A stretch of 56,271 nucleotides of DNA, taken from Bacillota bacterium. GTDB lineage: Bacteria > Bacillota > Bacilli > Paenibacillales > Paenibacillaceae. The notes under the pieces are model-generated. The model searched no databases. It had not been told where the DNA came from and saw nothing but the letters and a program-made list of their open reading frames with translations. The stretch is from contig JAEWAQ010000023.1 in the NCBI GenBank assembly GCA_023391635.1, forward strand, positions 1 through 56,271, written 5' to 3'. Made by a program: the position numbers and the translations under genes. Positions 1-7,800 of this stretch are shown in pieces; within the stretch, counting starts at the first letter, position 1; the number at the start of each line of letters is the position of its first letter.

Positions 1-199
1 GTCCTACCCACCGGGGCGGAGACAGCAGCGAGAAATCCGTGAAGGAATAATAACCCGAAAGAAACATCGGCCACATGACAAAAAGAAAAAAGCCGATCAA
101 CCAGGGGGAGATGAACAGGTATCCGGCCAGGGGCGATTCCCATCTTTTGCGCCCCGGCAGCCGTCGCCGGTAGCTGTTCCAAATCCGTTGCATGTTCAT
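1..199 (-). CDS. Sugar ABC transporter permease, MalF/UgpA type (N-terminal part, cut by window edge)
   Basis: The minus strand reads from an ATG at 199 to the window edge without a stop, giving about 66 residues. A basic cytoplasmic start (MNMQRIWNSYRRRLPGRKRW) is followed by a first membrane segment containing LFISPWLIGFFLF and WPMFLSGYYSFTDF. This is the pattern at the start of MalF-like permeases of carbohydrate ABC importers. GGGAGGG lies about 12 bases upstream of the ATG; a second ATG at 193 is possible. A terminator at 339-372 separates it from the kinase gene upstream, so it probably has its own promoter and begins a transporter operon that continues outside the window. The EAA loop that would confirm the family lies outside the window. 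Confidence 0.8.
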   Translation of the reverse strand, partial: MNMQRIWNSYRRRLPGRKRWESPLAGYLFISPWLIGFFLFVMWPMFLSGYYSFTDFSLLSPPRWVG

Positions 200-268
200 G
201 AGGCCTTAGCCCTCCCTATTCGTACAGCCTATTTTCTTTTATTGTAAAGTCGGCAAGGGAGGAGATAA

Positions 269-331
269 ATGAGAGTAACGAATAGAATACTGTTGAAATT
301 GAACACATCTGACTCCTTTGAGGGTAAATAA
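269..331 (+). CDS. Possible 20-residue small peptide with strong ribosome binding site
   Basis: ATG at 269 opens a 21-codon frame ending at TAA 329-331. AAGGGAGGAG stands four bases ahead of it, a very good Shine-Dalgarno sequence for such a short frame. The peptide (MRVTNRILLKLNTSDSFEGK) matches nothing I recognise with confidence. Its first residues resemble the start of the flagellar protein FlgL, but nothing else supports that. It is divergent from the ABC permease gene. It could be a real small peptide, a remnant or chance. Confidence 0.2.
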   Translation: MRVTNRILLKLNTSDSFEGK

Positions 332-338
332 ATAGAAG

Positions 339-372
339 CAGGGCGTCAGGCGGATTGCCGCCTGGCGCCCTG
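339..372 (-). terminator. Terminator after the sensor kinase gene
   Basis: A 15-base stem (CAGGGCGTCAGGCGG pairing with CCGCCTGGCGCCCTG, one wobble) closes a four-base loop. In minus-strand direction it is followed by TTCTATTTATTT. It lies about 75 bases after the kinase stop codon and separates it from the downstream permease gene. Confidence 0.8.
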
Positions 373-447
373 TCTGCAAATCAATGAATTACGCCTGATG
401 ATTCCTGCGCATCGCCGCCACCATCAGGGCGAGCGCCATGAATACGA

Positions 448-3400
448 TCAAGACGATTCCGCAACCGGAATGCATACCGTCACCTTCGTGCCCCGGCCCG
501 GTTCGCTGTCGATCCGCAGCTGCGAGGCATACTCGTACTTCAGCCGCTTGTTGATGTTCAGCAAGCCGACGCCGCGCCGTTCAGCCGGATCTTCCGCGAG
601 CAGCTGCTCCAGCTTTCCGGTGTCCATGCCGACACCGTCGTCTTCGACGACGAAACGGTATTGCCCCTGTGCCCGATCCGCCGCCATCTTCACCGTGCCG
701 CCCGAGACGCGGTCGCCGATGCCGTGACGGATCGCATTCTCCACGAGCGGCTGCAGGAGCAGCGGCGGAATGCGAACATCGTACGCCTCTTCGGCGATGT
801 CGTATTCGAAGCGGATCCGGTCCTTGAAGCGGGCTTGCTCGATGCCGACATACGTCAGGATCAAGTCGAATTCTTCGCGGAAGGGGATGCGGTTCTCCTG
901 GTGGTTGAAGCGGAAAGAACCGCGCAAATATTCGGCCAGCCGCTCGGTCAACGTCCGGGACCGTTCCACGTCCGTATAGCTGGTCGCGACGATGCTGTTC
1001 AGCACGTTGAACAAAAAATGCGGCTTGATCTGCGACTGCAGGAACGCGACTTCCAGGTCGACGGCTTTGGCCAACGTCGACTTCAACGCCAGCAGGCCGC
1101 CCATCCTCGCCTTCAATTCCGCCAGATCGAACGGTTTCGGCAAATAATCGTTCGCGCCCGCTTCGAAGGCCGCCATTTTATCCTGCGTCTGGATGGCCGC
1201 GGTCACCATCAGCACCGGCAGCTCGAGCAGCGTGTAGTCCGTGCGGATGCGCCGGCACACTTCGTAGCCCGACATGCCCGGCATCATCAGGTCGAGGATG
1301 ACGAGATCGATCCGATGCGGCCGGCCGATCTGCGCGAGCGCTTCTTCACCGTTCTTGACGGCAATGACGTCATAACCGAAGGGCTCGAGCGCGTCCATCA
1401 GCACTTTCAGGTTCACGGGCTCGTCGTCCACGATCAAGACGGTATGCCGTCCGTGCTGCTGCAAGTAATACGGAGTTGCCAGCGTGTATACCGGTTCGAT
1501 CGGCTTCAGCCGCTCCGCCCGGGGCTGCTCCGGCTTCCGGGAGCGATCCGCGACTGCCGGGAGCGTGAACGTGAATGTAGTGCCGATCCCGCGCTCGGAA
1601 GCAACCGATATTTCACCGTGCTGCAGTTCGACGAGCTGTTTGACGATCGACAAGCCGAGCCCGAACCCCTGGCGCTCCATGGTCGTGTCGAACGACTTGA
1701 ACGCCTCGAACAAGTGCGGCAGGTCCCGCTCGTCGATCCCCTCGCCCGTGTCCTGAACCGAAATTTCTACCATTTCGCCTCTGTGCGATGCCGATACGAC
1801 AATTCGTCCATCGTTCGTATGCTTGACCGCATTATCCAGCAAATTGCCGATAATCTGGCTGAACCGGCTCTCGTCGGCATAAGCGTACGGCAGTTGTTCG
1901 GGGACCCGGTTCTCCAGCGCGATGTGCCGATTCTCGCACAAGTAGGCGTAGATGCGCATGTTCACCTCGACAGCCGAGCGGATATCGATCGGCGCAGGCG
2001 CGACGGACAATTCCCCCTGCTTCAGCTTCGAGAAATCGAGAATGTCGAACACCAGCTTCGACAGCCTGTCCGCGATGCCGGCAATGAGCTGCAGCTTCTC
2101 GCGCTGCCGGTCCGTCGGCGGTTGCACGGCATCGCCGAGCAGCGATTCGGCGATATGCGCGACGCCATGCAGCGGCGACTTGAATTCATGGGAAGTGCGG
2201 GCGAGGAAATCGTCCTTCAGCTTGTCCGCCTTCAGCAGCTGCACGGACAGCTTCTCGATCTGACGGAACGCATTGGAGAACCGCAGCGACATCAGCAAGG
2301 CGATCATCAGCAGAAACAGGAACGGCTCGAACGGCAAGATCCGGTAGATGGAAACGGAGAAATAGACGTTCAGGTTCTGCATAAGCGCATAAGCATTCAG
2401 GCCGATCGCCGCGACGACCAAGTACAAGCTCCCCTCCACCTTATGAAAGGCGGCTTTTACGAAGACGTAAATGACGTACAGCAGAGGAAACGTGGAATAG
2501 AGCGTCACCAGTTGCCGATACCAATCCGTCATCATATGGGGCAGGAACGCGGCAGACAATACGATCATCAGCGCTCCCGCGCCAAGCCCGATCCGCACGA
2601 GCCAGCGGGAACAGAACGGCCGGAACGCCAGGTGCACGTACAAGAGAAATCCCATGCCGGCGCCGAGCGCCGCCAAAATCTGAACGCGGACGTAGAGCCA
2701 GAACGGCGCATCTTCGATCAGGCTGTACAGCACCCTCTCTCCTCTCGTCGAGGAGAACAAGGCAATGCACACGCACGCCGCGCCGAACGCCAGCAAGGAG
2801 CGGTCGTCCTGCCGCTGGGAGAACAATCCTATGAAATAGAGGCCCATGATCAGGAACGAAGCGATCGTAATCCAGTCGTGTGCCATGGCTCTGTCGCGAA
2901 GATTCGAGATTTGCGAAGCCGTCCCCAGATAAATCGATTCGCTGATGCCGCTGACGGCGGGAAAATGGTAGTTGGCCGCCTGCACGATGATCTCGTTCCA
3001 TCCGGGCCGCAGCGAGAAATAAGCGGCGAACGGCTTGTTCGCCGAGCCGCTCTGCCGCGTGACCGCCGGATTCCCGTTGCCGCCGACGGCTTCGCCGTTC
3101 ACGTAAATCAGGCTCGACATTTGGATGGACGATGTTTTCAAGCCGTAAACGGCGGAAGGGCCGGACGCGATATCACCCAACTTGATGGATAACCGATACG
3201 TCGCCGCCCCCAAGCGGCTCATCTGACCGGACCATGTGCCGGGCACCTGGATGCGCGTCGGCTCTTGCCCGCTTGCTGGCGCGGCAGATACGGCAGATGC
3301 GGTAAAATGCTCCGGCCCGAGCAGCTCGTCCGGATAGAACGCCCACTCCCCGTCGAGAGGCACGAGGCCGTCTTCTCCGAAGCGCCACGCCGACAAGTCC

Positions 3401-3522
3401 AGCACTCCGTTCGCCGCGAGCGGCGTCTGCCTGTCGTTCGCCGAGAAATAAACGAAATAAAGCGTGTAGGTCGCCGCCAATATCGCCAGCGTGACAAATG
3501 CCGCCATCCATCTCGTTCTCAT
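448..3522 (-). CDS. Hybrid sensor protein with 7TMR-DISM input, two histidine-kinase cores and an internal receiver
   Basis: A protein of 1024 residues. Order: membrane segment 8-26; extracellular beta-rich DISM-type domain about 40-200; seven-helix membrane region about 216-412; HisKA with phospho-acceptor His445 (SHEFKSP); HATPase with LLDNAVKH and DTGEGI; receiver domain with Asp744 (ILDLMMPG) and Lys796; then a second, YesM/LytS-like kinase core with His835 (QIKPHFLFN) and its own HATPase (LVENAIRHG, DDGVGMD, GVGLLNI). Two complete transmitters around one receiver is an elaborate phosphorelay layout. The start is ATG 3522, whose ATGA overlaps the stop of the response-regulator gene, indicating translational coupling. 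The longer upstream frame is only the shadow of that gene. The signal sensed is unknown; the downstream sugar permease hints at carbohydrate sensing. Confidence 0.9.
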   Translation of the reverse strand: MRTRWMAAFVTLAILAATYTLYFVYFSANDRQTPLAANGVLDLSAWRFGEDGLVPLDGEWAFYPDELLGPEHFTASAVSAAPASGQEPTRIQVPGTWSGQMSRLGAATYRLSIKLGDIASGPSAVYGLKTSSIQMSSLIYVNGEAVGGNGNPAVTRQSGSANKPFAAYFSLRPGWNEIIVQAANYHFPAVSGISESIYLGTASQISNLRDRAMAHDWITIASFLIMGLYFIGLFSQRQDDRSLLAFGAACVCIALFSSTRGERVLYSLIEDAPFWLYVRVQILAALGAGMGFLLYVHLAFRPFCSRWLVRIGLGAGALMIVLSAAFLPHMMTDWYRQLVTLYSTFPLLYVIYVFVKAAFHKVEGSLYLVVAAIGLNAYALMQNLNVYFSVSIYRILPFEPFLFLLMIALLMSLRFSNAFRQIEKLSVQLLKADKLKDDFLARTSHEFKSPLHGVAHIAESLLGDAVQPPTDRQREKLQLIAGIADRLSKLVFDILDFSKLKQGELSVAPAPIDIRSAVEVNMRIYAYLCENRHIALENRVPEQLPYAYADESRFSQIIGNLLDNAVKHTNDGRIVVSASHRGEMVEISVQDTGEGIDERDLPHLFEAFKSFDTTMERQGFGLGLSIVKQLVELQHGEISVASERGIGTTFTFTLPAVADRSRKPEQPRAERLKPIEPVYTLATPYYLQQHGRHTVLIVDDEPVNLKVLMDALEPFGYDVIAVKNGEEALAQIGRPHRIDLVILDLMMPGMSGYEVCRRIRTDYTLLELPVLMVTAAIQTQDKMAAFEAGANDYLPKPFDLAELKARMGGLLALKSTLAKAVDLEVAFLQSQIKPHFLFNVLNSIVATSYTDVERSRTLTERLAEYLRGSFRFNHQENRIPFREEFDLILTYVGIEQARFKDRIRFEYDIAEEAYDVRIPPLLLQPLVENAIRHGIGDRVSGGTVKMAADRAQGQYRFVVEDDGVGMDTGKLEQLLAEDPAERRGVGLLNINKRLKYEYASQLRIDSEPGRGTKVTVCIPVAESS

Positions 3523-4661
3523 CCGTTCGCCCGGCCTCCCGTCAGCTGGCTCGCCAATTGCAGCGTCTCCTCCTCCGGCTCGACGCCCAGATGAAGCCGG
3601 ACGGCCTGTTCCAGCTGGCGACAGACGCGCAGCGCTTCGCCCCGATTGCCGCATGCCAGATGCAGCCGGATCAAGTCGCGGCCGTCCGATTCGGCATCCG
3701 GCGCGACCTCCAGCACGCGCTGCAGGCTGTCCGCAGCAAGCTCCGTATTGCCGCATGCGCGGAACCGGCCATGGAAGCTGCGCAGCGCGCGAATATAGCG
3801 GTGCTTGAGCGTTTCCTGCTTCGCCAGCGCCCACCGATAGTCGCATCCTTCCATATAGCCGCCGCGATACAGATCGACGATTGTGCCGTACAGCCGTTCG
3901 TCCGGATGCTCGGCTTGCGCGGCTTGTTCCAGTGCCGCTTCGAGCTCGGACGCGTCCGACGCCAGGCTTTCGGACAGGAACGCGAACCCGCTCCCGGTTT
4001 TGCCTATGCTCGCCGGGACGCCGTGATGCTTCAAGCTCCCGCGCAAATAAGACAAACAAGTATATAAGTACGTCTTGGCCTTATCAAGCTGCGAATCGGG
4101 CCACATCGATTCGATGATCGCCGAGGCGTCCACAGGCTTGCCGCCATGGTGGTAGAGCAAGGCGCACAGCTCTTTCTCCTTGTTCGTCTTCCAGGGCAGA
4201 AGACCGGCAGCGCTGCGCGGCAGCTCGAGATAGAAGCCGCCCATGGCGCGGATATACGGCTGCTCGGCTTCGAGCCGCGCCTCCGTCTCCCTCTGCGCGG
4301 GCAACGATTGCCCGATGCGTGACACGGCCTGCTCCATTCTGTGCAAGGAGATCGGCTTGAGCAAATAATCGGTCGATTGAATCTCGAATGCTTCAACCGC
4401 ATATTCGGCGTGCGCCGTCGTAAATACGACCGGTATATCGGGCTTTAGCAGCCTCATTCGCCGCGCGGCTTCCATCCCGGTCATCCCCGGCATCTGATGA
4501 TCGAGAAATACGGCGTCGACCGGGATCGTCAGCAGTGCTTCGATCGCTCGCGTCGGGTCCGTATATCTGCCGACGATTTCAACGCCTCCGACTTGCCCCA
4601 GCAATATTTCCAGCAGGTTCAACGCATCTTCTTCGTCGTCGATCAACATCACACGAATCAT
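3519..4661 (-). CDS. Response regulator with winged-helix and BTAD (SARP-like) output region
   Basis: A protein of 380 residues. The receiver domain (1-120) has the acidic pocket IDDEED, phospho-acceptor Asp54 (FLDHQMPG) and Lys102 (YLLKP). Residues about 150-230 look like an OmpR-type winged helix of the SARP class (WKTNKEKELCALLYHHGG, then IIESMWPD and KTYLYTCLSYLRGSL). Residues about 235-375 form a helical BTAD region ending in the typical PEEETLQLASQL stretch. The start ATG 4661 (MIRVMLIDDE) is preceded by AAGGAGA nine bases upstream; the extra 27 residues of the longer frame have no such site. It is transcribed first, and its stop overlaps the start of the hybrid kinase by four bases, so the two form a cognate pair. 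Its targets are unknown; the ABC permease downstream is a plausible one. Confidence 0.9.
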   Translation of the reverse strand: MIRVMLIDDEEDALNLLEILLGQVGGVEIVGRYTDPTRAIEALLTIPVDAVFLDHQMPGMTGMEAARRMRLLKPDIPVVFTTAHAEYAVEAFEIQSTDYLLKPISLHRMEQAVSRIGQSLPAQRETEARLEAEQPYIRAMGGFYLELPRSAAGLLPWKTNKEKELCALLYHHGGKPVDASAIIESMWPDSQLDKAKTYLYTCLSYLRGSLKHHGVPASIGKTGSGFAFLSESLASDASELEAALEQAAQAEHPDERLYGTIVDLYRGGYMEGCDYRWALAKQETLKHRYIRALRSFHGRFRACGNTELAADSLQRVLEVAPDAESDGRDLIRLHLACGNRGEALRVCRQLEQAVRLHLGVEPEEETLQLASQLTGGRANG

Positions 4662-4748
4662 CGCAGCTAGTCTCCTTGGCGCATTCCGGTTACGGTTCCC
4701 AATTCGACACGATTCCTCCTCGTTCCTGCCGCATCTGCGCATTTGAAG

Positions 4749-4769
4749 GCCGCTGAGCGGCGCGTTTTT
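4749..4769 (+). terminator. Terminator-like hairpin in the leader of the SLH protein gene
   Basis: GCCGC, three-base loop, GCGGC, then GCG and five T residues. It sits about 90 bases before the SLH gene start and points toward it. It could be a leader attenuator or the end of a short upstream transcript. The stem is only five pairs, so this is tentative. Confidence 0.25.
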
Positions 4770-4856
4770 AAGATTTCTTTAAGGCGCGGTGAATTAGGAT
4801 GGTGGGGACTGCTGTCGAATTACGTTGAAATGAAAGGAAACGAGGGGAATCATGTG

Positions 4857-7800
4857 ATGAAAGTGGCAAAGAGAGTTCTGACATCCATCAGACCGAGACG
4901 TATCGGTCGCTTCCGTCGGCAAGCCGTATCGCTCCTGCTCGCGGTCGCTATGACCGTTCAGGGGCTCATGCTCGTGACACCGGGCGAAGCGGGGGCAGAG
5001 TCGATCACCTTGGAGGGCCATGGCATCGAAGGCGATCCGTACATCGTCACCAGCGCCGAGGATCTCGATCAGGTGCGCTACGATCTGTCCGCCTGGTACG
5101 AGCTCGGCAACGATATCTCGCTGACGGGCAACTGGAAGTCGATCGGCATTGACGTGAACGAATACGGCTTATGGTACTCGAATCCGTTCACGGGCCATTT
5201 CGACGGGGCAGGGTTTTCGATCGCAGGGCTAACGATCAACACGGGCGGCACTTACCAATCCAGTGCCGGGTTGTTCGGACATGTCGGCAAGAGCGGAGTC
5301 GTAGAGAACTTGACGCTGCAATCGCCTGACGTGACGGGCATCGGCTATTTATTGGAAGGAGCCGGCGCCTTGGCCGGACAACTCGAAGGTATCGTGCGCA
5401 ATGTTCATGTCGTAGGGGGAACCGTCGCGGGAGACGGCATTGCCGATATCGGCGGACTGATCGGAAGTGCCATGGCCGACTCGCTGATCGAAAACAGCAG
5501 CTCCAGCGCGAGCGTGGCCAGCAATTACGGTTACTATGGCGGACTGGTCGGCGAACTAGCCGGAGGCAGCGTCACGGACAGTTACGCCACGGGCAACGCA
5601 GACAGTCCTTACAATATAAATGGCGGTGGCGGACTGATCGGAAGCGCGACGAATGCCGCGATCTCCGGCAGCCATGCGAGTGGCGACGTGACCGGAGCCG
5701 GGACGAACGGCGGGTTGATCGGCAATGCCGCGAACACGAACGTGAGCGACAGCTATGCCGAGGGAAGCGTGACGATAGACGCCAATTGGGAAGCCGGCGG
5801 GTTGATTGGGCGCATGTCCGGCGGCTCGGTGACGGATAGTTACGCATTGGGAAATACTACGGGCTCCATGAAAATCGGAGGGCTCATCGGGAACGCGGCG
5901 AATGCCGCGATCTCCGGCAGTCATGCCAGCGGACGAGTGTCCGGAAACGGAACGGGCGGAGGGCTGATCGGCTATGCCAAGAACAGCAAGGTGGAGTTCA
6001 GCTATGCCGAGGGCCAAGTCGTTGCCGATGGCGGCATGTACGCCGGCGGACTAATCGGGCAAATGTCCATGGGCGAGGTGACGGACAGCTATGCCACAGG
6101 CGCTGTATCGGGCTACTCGCAAATCGGCGGGTTGATCGGGAGCGCTGCGGATGACGCGTCGATCAGCCGCACTTACTCGCAAGGCGCGATCGATGGTTCC
6201 GGAAACGTCGGCGGGTTGGTCGGGGATCTTGTGGACAGCGCGGTATCGTTCAGTTTCGCAGCGGGTAACGTCAACGGTTATTCCGGTTCAATGACGGGCG
6301 GATTGATCGGCTACCTGTCGGGCAGTTCGGTCTCTGACAGCTACGCTGCAGGCAACGTCACCGGAGCTTGGCAGGTCGGCGGGTTGGCGGGCAACGCGGA
6401 GAACGCTTCCCGGATCGAGCGTGCCTATGCACGGGGCAAGGTTTATTCCGGATGGGATGGGGAAGCGCGCGGCTTGGTCGGGGCGATGTCAATGGACAGC
6501 ACGGTGACTCTCAGTTACTATGACAAGTTAACGACCGGACAAACCGACAAAGGGCGGGGCGAGCCCTTGGCGACAGCCGATATGGGACGGGAAGGAGTGT
6601 ACGCGTACTGGGATTTCTCCGACGTGTGGCAGCTCGACGATCGGGTTGGCTATCCGGCGCTGATCGCCTTCGATCGGACGCCTCCTTCCATCAAAAGCGC
6701 CAGCGTAAAGAACGAGTCAAGCGACCGAATCGAGCTCATCTTTCAGGAAAAGATCGCGGCGGATGCGGACGTGCTCGCGCACTTCCTCGTGCAGGTGGAT
6801 AGCGATCCCGTGTCCGTCGATGAGGCGGACGGCTTCCAGATCGGTGCCGAGACGAGAACGCTGACGCTCGTGCTCATCGAACCCATCAAGGCGGGGCAGA
6901 CGGTAACCGTAACGTATGAAGCCGGCGCTGCTTCACCCTTGCGGGACCTTGCCGGCAACAAGATGGACGACGATGCGGTCACCGCCGACAATCTCGTGGA
7001 GTCGAAATTGGAGATCGTCCAATTGTCTCCGGCCGACAATGCGGAGAACATTGCGAGCGGTACGGCACTGACGATCGTCTTCAGCGATGCCGTAACGCCG
7101 GTAGCGGGCAAGCGGATCGAGCTGCGCAAATCTGCGGACGGCCGCCTGGTGGAATCGTTCGACGCGAGCGATGCGGGCCACGTGACGGCCATAGGCGATA
7201 CGGTCACGATCATCCCTTCAGCAGCGCTCGCTTCATTAACGGGGTATTATGCGACGGTCGAAGCCGGCGCGTTCCGCGATGCGGAAGATCGGCCCAACAT
7301 GGCGATTGCGGGCACTTCCCGCTGGAACTTCACAACCGCGGCGGACAGTGAAGCCGCCTGGTTATATGCGGGGAATGCCGGAGTGTCCGGTGGCGCGGCC
7401 GGATCGCCCGACTTGTTCCATGACAACGGCACGTTATATGTCGCATACGTAGACCGGGCGCGCGGCGACCGCATCACGGTCATGAAGTACGCGGATGCCG
7501 CGACTGGATGGACGGCGGTCGGATCCCAGGGTTTCTCGGCCGATGGCGCACGGGATCCCTCCCTATTCGTGGCAGGCGGCATCCCCTACATCGCCTATGA
7601 ACAACGCGCGGGCGCAGACGTGCAAGTGGCAGTTATGAAATTCGACGGCAGCGGGGACAGCGGCTGGGCGGCCATCGGTGCGCCGTTGCCTTCCGGAGCG
7701 GGAAGCGAGCCGTCCTTGTACGTAGACGGCGGCATTGCCTATATCGCCTTTCACGAGCCATTGCCGGACCTCAGTATTCATGTGTACCTCTATGATCCGG

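Noticed and set aside
269..331. The small frame as a remnant of the flagellar gene flgL, because of its MRVTNR start.
   Set aside because: The resemblance covers only the first few residues and there is no flagellar gene nearby.
661..3192. A very long open frame (843 codons) on the plus strand.
   Set aside because: It lies wholly opposite the hybrid kinase, has arginine-rich low-quality composition and no family features: a GC-rich shadow frame.
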